NCBI GenBank assembly: GCA_034142505.1
Contig: JAWZDV010000074.1
Span: 1-64,000, forward strand
Length of the DNA stretch: 64,000 nucleotides
Direction: 5' to 3'
From: Hungatella_A sp034142505
Lineage (GTDB): Bacteria; Bacillota; Clostridia; Lachnospirales; Lachnospiraceae
The position numbers and the translations under genes are program-made. How positions within the stretch are numbered: position 1 is the stretch's first letter; every line of letters starts with the position of its first letter. Below the pieces are notes generated by a model that was given only the letters and a program-made list of their open reading frames with translations, ran no database searches and was not told where the DNA came from. Below, piece after piece: positions 7,325 through 15,478 of the stretch.

Positions 7325-9439
7325 ATGAAGCAGGAAGAGATCGAATTATTGTTAAAGAAAATAGAAAAGTCCGCGCAGGATGTTCCCATACCGGAGGGGC
7401 TTCAGCCAGAGCAGATGATGAAAAAATTAGAGAATAGAAGAAAGTGGAAACGCCCCGCCGAATTTGCGGCTATAGCCGCCGTAGCTCTGATCACAGTCCT
7501 GACCGTGGCGCAGGTTCAAAATGCCAATGTACCGGTGAAAACGGAGCCGACAGACATAACAGCAGCCGGAACCGGAGCCGCCCCAGGCAGTCCGGAGGAC
7601 GCAGGCGCTATGGCGGGAGCAGAGGAGGAAACAGATTCTGGTTCGGAAGCGGAAGGAATAGAAGCGTCTGAGTACGCCGCGAAAAGCTATCAGGAGATAT
7701 TCGATAAAATCAAAGGATACGGTCAGGATATTTACTACAAGTATGCCGACGGAGCGGAAACTCCAACAGGTGCAAGCCCGGAGGAACCTATGGCTGGCGG
7801 GGGGACCACCACGGGAAGCATGGATGCTGGAATGCGGGAAGAATCAGGCATCGCGCAGAAAGAGACGGGTGAATTTTCAGATACCAATGTCCAGGTGGAA
7901 GGCGTGGATGAGGGGGATGTGGTGAAGACGGACGGAACCTATCTCTATATTATGTCTTCAGACAACGGCCGAATTCAGATTCTAGAGGCCAACGGCAGCA
8001 GGCCGAAAAAACGCGGAGTGATCACAGACACCTCCACCACCAGGGAAGCCCGCTCCATTCAGGAGTTTTATATCAACGGTGATTTATTGTCTGTGATCCG
8101 CCAGGCCTACCTTCCTTACGAGGAGATACAGGAAAAAGATTCCTACCGCTATAATGATGGAAGCAGAAAACAGACCGGCAGTATGGATGCCGTTTACTGT
8201 TACGCTTACCCGGCCAGAAGCGTCACATATCTGGAAACCTACGATATCAGTGACAAAGATCATCCCAAGCTTCTGGGAACGGTCTCGCAGGATGGACGTT
8301 ACAAGAGTTCCCGACGCGTGGACGATGACATCTATCTGTTTACCAGCTACTGCGCTTATAATTTCAAGAATATGAAAGACACCGGCGGCTACATCCCGGC
8401 TGTCAATGGAACGGTGCTACCCTGTGACAGCATTTACATCCCGGAGCAGGTAAACGGAGCCGATTACCTGGTGATTTCTTCCATCAATATGAAGAAACCA
8501 GACAAAACGACATCGGAGAAGGCGGTATTGACCGACGGGGAGACATTTTACGTCAGTTGCTCCAACATTTACATCGGTTCCACCCGCTACGACGGGAGAG
8601 CCGATCAGTATGACTATACCGAATTGATGAAGCTTTCTTACAAGAATGGGAAAATCACCTTCAAAGCCCATGGAAATGTGGACGGATATTTAAATGACCA
8701 GTTTTCTATGGACGAATACCAGGGCAAGCTTCGCCTTGTGAGCACGCTGTCATATAACAGTGGCAACAGCACCAACTCCCTGCTGGTGCTGGACGAGAAC
8801 CTGAAGGTGATCGGAGAAATTGAGGACCTGGCCCCCGGCGAGCAGATTTACTCTGCCAGATTCTTAGGGGACACCGGTTACTTCGTCACCTTCCGCAACA
8901 TGGACCCGCTGTTTTCTGTGGACTTGACGAATCCGAAAAAACCGAAGATTCTCGGCGAACTGAAAATCACAGGTTTTTCCGAATACCTCCATCCCTACGA
9001 TGACAATTTGCTTCTGGGCATCGGCCGGGAGATCAGCCCGGATAAGGGCAATTTCAAGGGATTAAAATTGTCCATGTTCGACATTTCAAACCCGAAGAAC
9101 GTGACAGAGATACAGAAAATCGTGGAGAAGTCCTACGAGAACAGCCCAGCTTGGGATAACCACAAGGCAGTGTCCATATCCTCCGGCAAAAGCCTGGTTG
9201 GCTTTGCGGTGGAGGAGTACGATAAGGCATCCCGGACTTGGAATTATCAGTATGTGGTTTATGCTTATGATAAGGATCGCGGATTTCAAGAGGTGTTGTC
9301 TTATGAGCTTGAAGACGACTATAATTATGGCAATGTCCGGGGGATTTATATTGGACAGTACTTTTATATTGTGGAGAGTGGCAGGGTTACGGTGTTTGAT
9401 ATGAAGAAATTTGGGCAGGTCGGACAGGTGAAATATTAA
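7325..9439 (+). CDS. Membrane-anchored beta-propeller domain protein
   Basis: A 704-residue protein. Residues 1-39 are charged and predicted cytoplasmic, about 40-62 form one membrane segment (AAIAAVALITVLTV), and a low-complexity Ala/Gly/Glu linker follows. The extracellular part belongs to the secreted beta-propeller family (Pfam Beta_propel), recognised by TNVQVEGVDEGDVVKTDGTY and repeated blades such as YLETYDISDKDHPKLLGTV and SVDLTNPKKPKILGELKITG. The topology, with a short cytoplasmic N-tail behind an ECF sigma gene, fits an anti-sigma-like sensor, but the tail lacks a recognisable zinc or ZAS motif, so this is inference. The start follows GAAAGGAGGAGCAT. Confidence 0.85.
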   Translation: MKQEEIELLLKKIEKSAQDVPIPEGLQPEQMMKKLENRRKWKRPAEFAAIAAVALITVLTVAQVQNANVPVKTEPTDITAAGTGAAPGSPEDAGAMAGAEEETDSGSEAEGIEASEYAAKSYQEIFDKIKGYGQDIYYKYADGAETPTGASPEEPMAGGGTTTGSMDAGMREESGIAQKETGEFSDTNVQVEGVDEGDVVKTDGTYLYIMSSDNGRIQILEANGSRPKKRGVITDTSTTREARSIQEFYINGDLLSVIRQAYLPYEEIQEKDSYRYNDGSRKQTGSMDAVYCYAYPARSVTYLETYDISDKDHPKLLGTVSQDGRYKSSRRVDDDIYLFTSYCAYNFKNMKDTGGYIPAVNGTVLPCDSIYIPEQVNGADYLVISSINMKKPDKTTSEKAVLTDGETFYVSCSNIYIGSTRYDGRADQYDYTELMKLSYKNGKITFKAHGNVDGYLNDQFSMDEYQGKLRLVSTLSYNSGNSTNSLLVLDENLKVIGEIEDLAPGEQIYSARFLGDTGYFVTFRNMDPLFSVDLTNPKKPKILGELKITGFSEYLHPYDDNLLLGIGREISPDKGNFKGLKLSMFDISNPKNVTEIQKIVEKSYENSPAWDNHKAVSISSGKSLVGFAVEEYDKASRTWNYQYVVYAYDKDRGFQEVLSYELEDDYNYGNVRGIYIGQYFYIVESGRVTVFDMKKFGQVGQVKY

Positions 9440-9457
9440 AAATAAATAATTGGATCA

Positions 9458-9501
9458 AAAAGTGGCGCCTTCTTTGAAGATGTGGGAATGGCGCCACTTT
9501 T
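9458..9501. terminator. Bidirectional terminator between convergent operons
   Basis: A perfect 12-bp stem (AAAAGTGGCGCC at 9458-9469 with GGCGCCACTTTT at 9490-9501) has A and T tracts at both ends. It ends the sigma/beta-propeller operon on the + strand and the glycan island on the - strand, and overlaps the stop codon of the last island gene. Confidence 0.85.
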
Positions 9502-10210
9502 AGGTGGTTTCTGTATCAGGTTGTCCCTCCTGAATAAATATTTCTAAATCCTTTTCCGTTGTTACCTTAAAATTCCCTTCATCTCCATCAACCATAGCAA
9601 TATCCATTCCTGCAAGAATCGCAGGTTCGGAAGAACCGTTTATCAATAAAATGTGATCTGGCAGAAGAACTAAATTTGCCTCATAATATTTACCGAGTAA
9701 AAAAAGTTCTGGGGTCTGTCCCGCATACACCTTCTCTCTGTCAAGAAGCGATGTAACGATCTTACCATCTCCTAGGTACACTGTATCTTTCATTGGCAGC
9801 ACTGGAAGCACACCATCATGCCCTATCATGTTATCAAAACACAGGGAAAGTTGAGTTTTCGTTACAAATGGGCGGGCAGCATCATGAATAATGACGATAT
9901 CACTGTCTTTTGCATATTTTTTGATATCCACAAGGGCATTATAGATTGAGAGTTGTCTGTTCTCCCCTGGATTTGAAAACCCCTTGAACTTTTTTTCTGC
10001 CTCAGGTGTCAGACATGTCATATGATTTAAAATGTATGATCTCCAACGATCATCTGCTACAATTTGCATGGCATCGATTTTGTCATGGGTAAGAAATGTT
10101 TCCAGACATAAGTTGATCATGGGTTTCCCCTCTAACTCATAATACTGCTTAGGCCGCTTCATACCTGTTCGGCTCCCTTTGCCACCTGCAAGTATAATTG
10201 CTATATTCAC
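9500..10210 (-). CDS. Alditol-5-phosphate cytidylyltransferase (TarI/IspD family)
   Basis: A 236-residue CTP:sugar-alcohol-phosphate cytidylyltransferase. I place the start at GTG 10210 because GGAGG lies 8 nt before it; an upstream in-frame ATG would overlap this ribosome site. Visible family motifs are LAGGKGSRTGMKRPKQYYEL at the N-terminus, IHDAARPFV near residue 107, and AGQTPELF. Both IspD (isoprenoid pathway) and TarI (CDP-ribitol) share these motifs. The TarJ-like dehydrogenase encoded directly before it in the transcript favours CDP-ribitol or another CDP-pentitol. The product would feed the TagF/TarL-like transferase at the start of this island. Confidence 0.85.
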   Translation of the reverse strand: MNIAIILAGGKGSRTGMKRPKQYYELEGKPMINLCLETFLTHDKIDAMQIVADDRWRSYILNHMTCLTPEAEKKFKGFSNPGENRQLSIYNALVDIKKYAKDSDIVIIHDAARPFVTKTQLSLCFDNMIGHDGVLPVLPMKDTVYLGDGKIVTSLLDREKVYAGQTPELFLLGKYYEANLVLLPDHILLINGSSEPAILAGMDIAMVDGDEGNFKVTTEKDLEIFIQEGQPDTETT

Positions 10211-10283
10211 TGATTTTACCTCCATTTTATTCACAGTAACATGATTATCATAAAACTGGTATTTCAATATTATCAGCATATTT

Positions 10284-11324
10284 CTATAAAAGTACCATGA
10301 CTTTTGTATAGGGTTCTGTTTTATCTCGCATTAATTTTGTCCCTGTTTTTAGTTTGTCAAAGGCTAGTTTATGAGAGATCAGCCTTTCTGGATGTTTTCC
10401 GTTTGTAATAAAGTCAAGACAGTAGTGCCAGTCATCGTCTGCTTTATGAGTGAAGGATGAGTTCCATGTACCCATGACTGTCAGTTGGTTGCGGAGAATC
10501 TTCCAATAAGTCTGTTGGTCAAAAGTCATATCAGAAGCAGGATTTCCCACCAGTACCACCTTGCCATTTGGAACCGTATTCCTTAATGCAGTTCCAACAG
10601 ATTTTGCCCCCCCGGCACAGTCAAAGAAAACATCTACGCCGGAGTTGCATATACCGTCAAGCCAGTTATGGACATCCTCTATGCTGCTATTGCAGAAATT
10701 CCGTTCGTTTATCCCTAGATGCATACAGATTTCTTTCTGATATTCCTTATTTCCTATCAGATAGATATGCTCTATTCCTATATCAGCTAAAAACATATAT
10801 AGTAGTAATCCAATTGTTCCGAGACCACATATCGCAACGGAATCTCCTTTTAAAATACCAGACCTGCGCATAGCGTGAACTGCCACTGCCATAGGTTCTA
10901 GCATAGCTGCCTGTTCAAAACTGACATTCAAAGGTAATTCTAACAGGTTCCAAGATGGTACTTTTACATATTCCGCAAAGCCTCCATGGCTGCGGGAACC
11001 CAGATAACCATAGTTGCGGCACAACTCGTATCGGCCAGTTTTACAAGATCTGCATTTTCCACAGGGAATTAGGGGAAATACTCCAACCCGTTTTCCCAGC
11101 CATTTCTTATCTACCTTTTGGCCTGCCTCCGAAACAATGCCGGAAAACTCGTGACCAGGTATCAGTGGGTAGGAATATGCACCTGTTGTATAAATTCGTG
11201 GAATATCGGAACCGCAGATACCGGCAGCCATGACCTTTACAATCACTTCATTTTCCCCACAAACAGGTTCTTTCACCTCTCTGTATTCAAATTCACCTAT
11301 GTTTTTTAGAAGATATGCCTTCAA
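10284..11324 (-). CDS. Zinc-dependent alcohol dehydrogenase, TarJ-like
   Basis: A 346-residue medium-chain dehydrogenase. It has the catalytic-zinc region GICGSDIPRIYTTGAYSYPL with PGHEFSGIV, the structural-zinc cysteines in CGKCRSCKTGRYELC, and the NAD(P) motif CGLGTIGLLLYMF. It starts at TTG 11324 behind GAGGAGG. TarJ enzymes reduce ribulose 5-phosphate to ribitol 5-phosphate, the substrate of TarI, and the next gene in the transcript is the TarI-like cytidylyltransferase. Related enzymes act on galactitol- or arabinitol-phosphate, so the exact pentitol is open. The gene order epimerase-dehydrogenase-cytidylyltransferase suggests a complete pathway from a pentulose phosphate to a CDP-pentitol. 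Confidence 0.85.
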   Translation of the reverse strand: MKAYLLKNIGEFEYREVKEPVCGENEVIVKVMAAGICGSDIPRIYTTGAYSYPLIPGHEFSGIVSEAGQKVDKKWLGKRVGVFPLIPCGKCRSCKTGRYELCRNYGYLGSRSHGGFAEYVKVPSWNLLELPLNVSFEQAAMLEPMAVAVHAMRRSGILKGDSVAICGLGTIGLLLYMFLADIGIEHIYLIGNKEYQKEICMHLGINERNFCNSSIEDVHNWLDGICNSGVDVFFDCAGGAKSVGTALRNTVPNGKVVLVGNPASDMTFDQQTYWKILRNQLTVMGTWNSSFTHKADDDWHYCLDFITNGKHPERLISHKLAFDKLKTGTKLMRDKTEPYTKVMVLL

Positions 11325-11387
11325 AATTCCGCCTCCTCAAACGAACCCGGTTCAGTTTTTTAAATAGTTTTGGCGACACTCGTCATT

Positions 11388-12083
11388 TCAAAAATTCTCC
11401 GTACCTGCGTGAACCGTACCTCTTTCCATATTGTTGCGTATCTCCGAAAGCACCTCATCATAAGGTTTTTCTTTGCCAAAAAGTAAGGTCGTCCCGAGTA
11501 CAAAGCCATCCATCCCCATTGGGGTAAACTTTCTGATTTTGTCCATACTGCAAGCACCGTCCCAATATGCCTTAAAATGCATTTCTTCCTTGATGGGAAG
11601 CAGCCTTGCAATTTTTTCTCCCACATAAGGGAGATACATCTGTCCCGCATTGCCCGGGTTTACCGACATGACAAGTACCTTGTCCACGATACGAAGCATC
11701 TCATAAACAGTCTCAACGCTGGTTCCTGGATTAATTGCAATACCAGGTACCATGTCTGCGTTGATAATTTTCTGAAGGGTCGTGGAAGGATGGTATTCTG
11801 CTTCGGGGTGTATGTATACCGTGTCGCCCTTGCGGAGCTTTGATAAAAATATTTCAATATTATTATTTGGATGTTCGATCATGAGATGAACATCCAATGG
11901 CTTTTTCGTGGCGGATGCAATGTAGGCCAGGTCATTTAAGGACATGGCAAAATTGGGGACATAGCGGCCGTCCATTATATCAATATGGAAGGAATCGATT
12001 CCAGCTTGTTCCAATTCTCTTACTTCTTGTTCCAGGTGGCCATAATCGGCACACATCATGGAGGCAGTTAATTCATAACTCAT
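11388..12083 (-). CDS. Ribulose-phosphate 3-epimerase family protein
   Basis: A 231-residue TIM-barrel protein of the Rpe family, which interconverts ribulose and xylulose 5-phosphate. Visible motifs are FHIDIMDGRYVPNFAMS with the metal/catalytic Asp and His, PLDVHLMIEHP, and VMSVNPGNAGQMYLP. The C-terminal phosphate loop reads WDGACSMDKI and DGFVLGTTLLFG. A housekeeping rpe is normally found elsewhere in the genome. Its position beside TarJ/TarI-like genes suggests it supplies the pentulose phosphate for the CDP-alditol, possibly xylulose 5-phosphate. The start follows GGAGATCCCGT. Confidence 0.85.
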   Translation of the reverse strand: MSYELTASMMCADYGHLEQEVRELEQAGIDSFHIDIMDGRYVPNFAMSLNDLAYIASATKKPLDVHLMIEHPNNNIEIFLSKLRKGDTVYIHPEAEYHPSTTLQKIINADMVPGIAINPGTSVETVYEMLRIVDKVLVMSVNPGNAGQMYLPYVGEKIARLLPIKEEMHFKAYWDGACSMDKIRKFTPMGMDGFVLGTTLLFGKEKPYDEVLSEIRNNMERGTVHAGTENF

Positions 12084-12169
12084 ACGGGATCTCCATTCTG
12101 TTTAAGGCTCCTTCAATACAATTAGATTCTTTAAAACCTGTTTCTCTCACATCTAACCTCCTCATTTTA

Positions 12170-13246
12170 TTAAATAAATTGCCTACACACTGTGTGGACA
12201 ATATTTAGACTGTCTGTATGTTTCATAAAATATAATGTTTCCAATGTTTCAGCCATGTATCCAATATATCGGTCCGACCTCTCGCGTCCTTTTGGCACAG
12301 ATAATTCCTCTGTCTTCTCCAAAATGGGAAAAAGCCATTCACAATATTCTCGAAGCACTTCTTTTTTTGCCAGGATTACATTATAGTTGTAAAGATAGCG
12401 CTGTTTGAGAGTTGCAGAGAAAATATCTGCATATTCGGGTTGTAATTCTTTTAATGCCTGCAACATGGCAGCCCAGTCCGAAGGCTTCAAATATCGTTCA
12501 TGATGTGCATTGATATCTGGATCATAGGGCAGTGGATAGGGAAGGACAACATCCACGTCATTATCTATAAGGCGAAGCAGGTCATCTGCTGTAAAATCAA
12601 AGGATCTGCGATATTGGCAGAAACCGTAATATTGCCGTACTCCATCCGCCATCAGCTTATTCTTCCAAACCCAATAAAGCCCTGTTAGTTCCGAGTAATT
12701 ACCATTTTTGTATGATATATGTTCGCCGGTATTGTCTAAAAGATCTGCAATTCTTTCAGTAGTATTACCGGAACCGGCTTGTAGTGGCAGGATATATTCT
12801 GGCAGAGCAGGGGGATGGGCCAGTGGTCTGTCCTTGTGGGATCTTGCCATGAAAATGCGTATAAAAGGAGCGTTGCAACCTACTGGCAGAGCCTGAAGGG
12901 GGAGAAATCTCCCTATTTTTGTATGGAAAAGTTTCATCATTTCCGCCCATCTTATATAATTCAGACGCTGGTAATAATAAAATCCGTGATTTTCCAACAG
13001 TTCTTCGATTTCCTGCTGTGTATTTTCGGGTGTGGCAATTAGAATTTCCACATGGCGCTTCTCCTCTTGCGTCATTTCCAATGAAAGTGTATTGATTTCT
13101 TTAACGGGCAGATGCCTTAGCATGGAAGCATTTTTTTCTTTTTCAGAGACAAGAAAACATCGTATATTTCTTTGCGGATATAATATATTTAATGCTTCAT
13201 AAACGCTAAGGGCATATCCCTGTGCGCCAAAAATAATGATGTCCAT
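12170..13246 (-). CDS. DUF4422 glycosyltransferase-like protein with N-terminal Rossmann-like domain
   Basis: A 358-residue two-domain protein. Residues 1 to about 100 form a small nucleotide-binding-type fold beginning MDIIIFGAQGYALSVYEAL and ending in a strand with ILIATPENTQQEIEE. From about residue 115 on it matches DUF4422, a family of putative glycosyltransferases in capsule and exopolysaccharide loci (YSELTGLYWVWKN, then YYGFCQYRRSFDF and DVDVVLPYPLPYDPDINAHH). It would act in the cytoplasm on a nucleotide sugar. The fused Rossmann-like domain recurs in seven other genes of this island. Its donor and acceptor are unknown. Confidence 0.8.
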   Translation of the reverse strand: MDIIIFGAQGYALSVYEALNILYPQRNIRCFLVSEKEKNASMLRHLPVKEINTLSLEMTQEEKRHVEILIATPENTQQEIEELLENHGFYYYQRLNYIRWAEMMKLFHTKIGRFLPLQALPVGCNAPFIRIFMARSHKDRPLAHPPALPEYILPLQAGSGNTTERIADLLDNTGEHISYKNGNYSELTGLYWVWKNKLMADGVRQYYGFCQYRRSFDFTADDLLRLIDNDVDVVLPYPLPYDPDINAHHERYLKPSDWAAMLQALKELQPEYADIFSATLKQRYLYNYNVILAKKEVLREYCEWLFPILEKTEELSVPKGRERSDRYIGYMAETLETLYFMKHTDSLNIVHTVCRQFI

Positions 13247-13276
13247 TTATGTTATGTTTCCTCTCCATGATAAATA

Positions 13277-14470
13277 TTAAAGCGGTATATCCAGGATATC
13301 CTTCATATATTGTGGAAGGTCCATTTCCTCTATAACACTCATACTGATATAATCAATTTTGTCAGCCGGAATACCAAAATGAACTAAATCACTCTTAATC
13401 TGTTTTGCAGACCTGATATTCAAAACTGCAATAACAATAATGTCAAAATTTGCATCATAGATATCGTTAGGTGATCGTACAGGAAATCCCTGGTCTGCAT
13501 AGCTTTCATATCTTTTATCAAACCAGCCAGCAGTAATTAAGTTACTGTGCGATAGCGCTTGCCCAATAATACGGCCAAAAAGTCCTGCACCATAAACTGC
13601 AACACGCATGCCACTCTGTACTTTTTCAAATGGAAATAATGTCACAGAATGTTTTATATCTTGGTAACATTTTAAAAGCATAGTCTGTAACATGAAGTAT
13701 TTCAACTGTTTTGCCAGATTCTTTTTTAATGGATGGGTAAGAAAACTTATCTTGAGAGTATCAAATAATAGGGATAACTTTTCTTGACCGATCTTTGATC
13801 CTACCATAGAATCTGATCTGATCCTATAATGGTAGAGGGGCATATTAGTAATCAAAATGGACCTGGCTTTCAGCAGGCAGGGATATACACAGGCAGCATC
13901 TTCCCCATAGCTGACATCATCTGGTACCGTCATCTGGTTTTCATAGAGAAGATCACGTTTGAATAGCTTTGACCACAGGTAAGTAAGTATACCGTTCTCA
14001 TAAAAGTTTTCAGTTGCCATCATACAATGATACAGTTCCTGAAGTGCTTCGTTAGTTTCATACAGGCCTTCCTTGACAGTGTTTTTCTTTATGCCTTGTT
14101 CGATTCCATCTCCATATTCTTCGCGTCCTGCGAAGGCAATAATATCTGCTTGCGTTTTTAACTCCGTTAATTTTTGATAAGCTTCCAGGTCAAGCCAGTC
14201 ATCACTATCTACGTAGGAAATATATTCCCCTTTGGCCAGCATCAAACCAGCTTTTCTGGCAGATACAAGGCCGCCGTTTTCTTTATGAATTACCTGTATA
14301 CGGTGGTCTTTTTGGGCATAGTAATCACAGAGCTGGCCTGAGCCATCTGTGGAACCGTCATCAACCATGATAATCTGTAAGTCTTCATAAGTTTGCCTAA
14401 GGATGCTTTCCATACAGCATTCCATGTATGCTTTTACGTTATATACTGGTATAATTACCGAAATCAGCAT
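13277..14470 (-). CDS. Family 2 glycosyltransferase with C-terminal Rossmann-like domain
   Basis: A 397-residue protein. Residues 1 to about 220 are a GT-A fold family 2 transferase (SVIIPVYNVKAYMECCMESI, VDDGSTDGSG, and the metal-binding YVDSDDWLD). A helical stretch follows. From about residue 286 a second domain begins MRVAVYGAGLFGRIIGQAL and continues AGWFDKRYESYADQGFPV, the same pattern as the N-terminal domains of neighbouring proteins but at the other end of the chain. It starts at ATG 14470 behind AGGGGGAAAGAC. It probably adds one sugar to the island's glycan. Confidence 0.87.
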   Translation of the reverse strand: MLISVIIPVYNVKAYMECCMESILRQTYEDLQIIMVDDGSTDGSGQLCDYYAQKDHRIQVIHKENGGLVSARKAGLMLAKGEYISYVDSDDWLDLEAYQKLTELKTQADIIAFAGREEYGDGIEQGIKKNTVKEGLYETNEALQELYHCMMATENFYENGILTYLWSKLFKRDLLYENQMTVPDDVSYGEDAACVYPCLLKARSILITNMPLYHYRIRSDSMVGSKIGQEKLSLLFDTLKISFLTHPLKKNLAKQLKYFMLQTMLLKCYQDIKHSVTLFPFEKVQSGMRVAVYGAGLFGRIIGQALSHSNLITAGWFDKRYESYADQGFPVRSPNDIYDANFDIIVIAVLNIRSAKQIKSDLVHFGIPADKIDYISMSVIEEMDLPQYMKDILDIPL

Positions 14471-14480
14471 GTCTTTCCCC

Positions 14481-15464
14481 CTATGACAGTTTCTCTACAT
14501 ACCATCCGATAGCTTCATTTATACCTTTTTCAAAACTCCACTCGGCATCATATCCGAGCATATTTTTTGCTTTTGAGATATCTGCGTTGCTGTGTTTGAT
14601 ATCACCCTGGCGGGCCGGTCCGTAGATTGGTTCTGTGTCGTTGCCAAGCGCTTTTGCCAAGTCATGATATACATCAATCAGATATTCCCGGCCTCCATAT
14701 GCGATGTTAAAAACTTGTCCGGCAGCTTCCGTTCTTGCAGCGCATGACTTCAAGTTCGCCTCAATCACATTATCAATATAAGTAAAATCCCTGCTTTGTT
14801 TCCCATCTCCGTTAATCGTTGGGATTTCATGATTCAAAAGCTGCTTTATGAATTTTGGTATTACTGCAGCATAAGCCCCGTCAGGGTCCTGCCTTCGCCC
14901 GAATACGTTAAAATAGCGTAACCCATATGTCTCAAGTCCGTACAGTTTATAATAAAGTTTACCGTATTCCTCGCACGTTTTTTTAGTCAACGCATAGGGG
15001 GATAAAAGATTCCCTTCTGCACCTTCCTTCTTGGGCAGTTGCGGATGATCTCCATAAACGGAGGAACTTGACGCATAGACAAATTTTCTTATGCCCATCT
15101 GTCTTGCTGCTTCCATCATGTTGAGCGTTCCTCTTATATTGACATTCTCATAATGCTGTGGCATCTCTATGCTTCTTGGTACGCTGCCCCAGGCGGCCTG
15201 GTGAAGGACGTAATGTGCCCCGTCACATGCTTTAAGGCAGACTTCCATATCAGTAATATCCCCTTTGATAAACTGATATCCCGGTTTATCCAGAAACAAA
15301 TCCACATTTTCCTGTTTCCCGGTGGATAGATTGTCCAAACAACGTACTTGGTATCCCATATTCAGGATGGCTTCACATAGGTTTGATCCGATAAAGCCGG
15401 CTCCACCTGTCACTAAAAAAACAGCGTCCTCCTGAAACTTCAAATCTTTATAAGACATCCTCAA
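14481..15464 (-). CDS. UDP-N-acetylhexosamine/uronate 4-epimerase (WbpP/TviC-like)
   Basis: A 327-residue extended short-chain dehydrogenase. It has the NAD motif VTGGAGFIGSNL, ASSSSVYGDHPQLPKKE with the catalytic serines, and YALTK with catalytic Tyr and Lys. The block LGLRYFNVFG-type (here LRYFNVFGRRQDPDGAYAAV) is characteristic of WbpP/TviC epimerases acting on UDP-GlcNAc/GalNAc or their uronates. The neighbouring gene is a matching UDP-sugar dehydrogenase, so the pair resembles the UDP-GalNAcA route of Vi antigen and Pseudomonas O antigen. TTG 15464 lies at ideal distance from AGGAGG; ATG 15458 is an alternative start. Confidence 0.88.
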   Translation of the reverse strand: MRMSYKDLKFQEDAVFLVTGGAGFIGSNLCEAILNMGYQVRCLDNLSTGKQENVDLFLDKPGYQFIKGDITDMEVCLKACDGAHYVLHQAAWGSVPRSIEMPQHYENVNIRGTLNMMEAARQMGIRKFVYASSSSVYGDHPQLPKKEGAEGNLLSPYALTKKTCEEYGKLYYKLYGLETYGLRYFNVFGRRQDPDGAYAAVIPKFIKQLLNHEIPTINGDGKQSRDFTYIDNVIEANLKSCAARTEAAGQVFNIAYGGREYLIDVYHDLAKALGNDTEPIYGPARQGDIKHSNADISKAKNMLGYDAEWSFEKGINEAIGWYVEKLS

Positions 15465-15478
15465 TCATTCCTCCTGCG

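Noticed and set aside
9500..10210. Assignment of the cytidylyltransferase as ispD
   Set aside because: IspD and TarI share motifs; the TarJ-like and epimerase neighbours in the same transcript favour a CDP-alditol enzyme.
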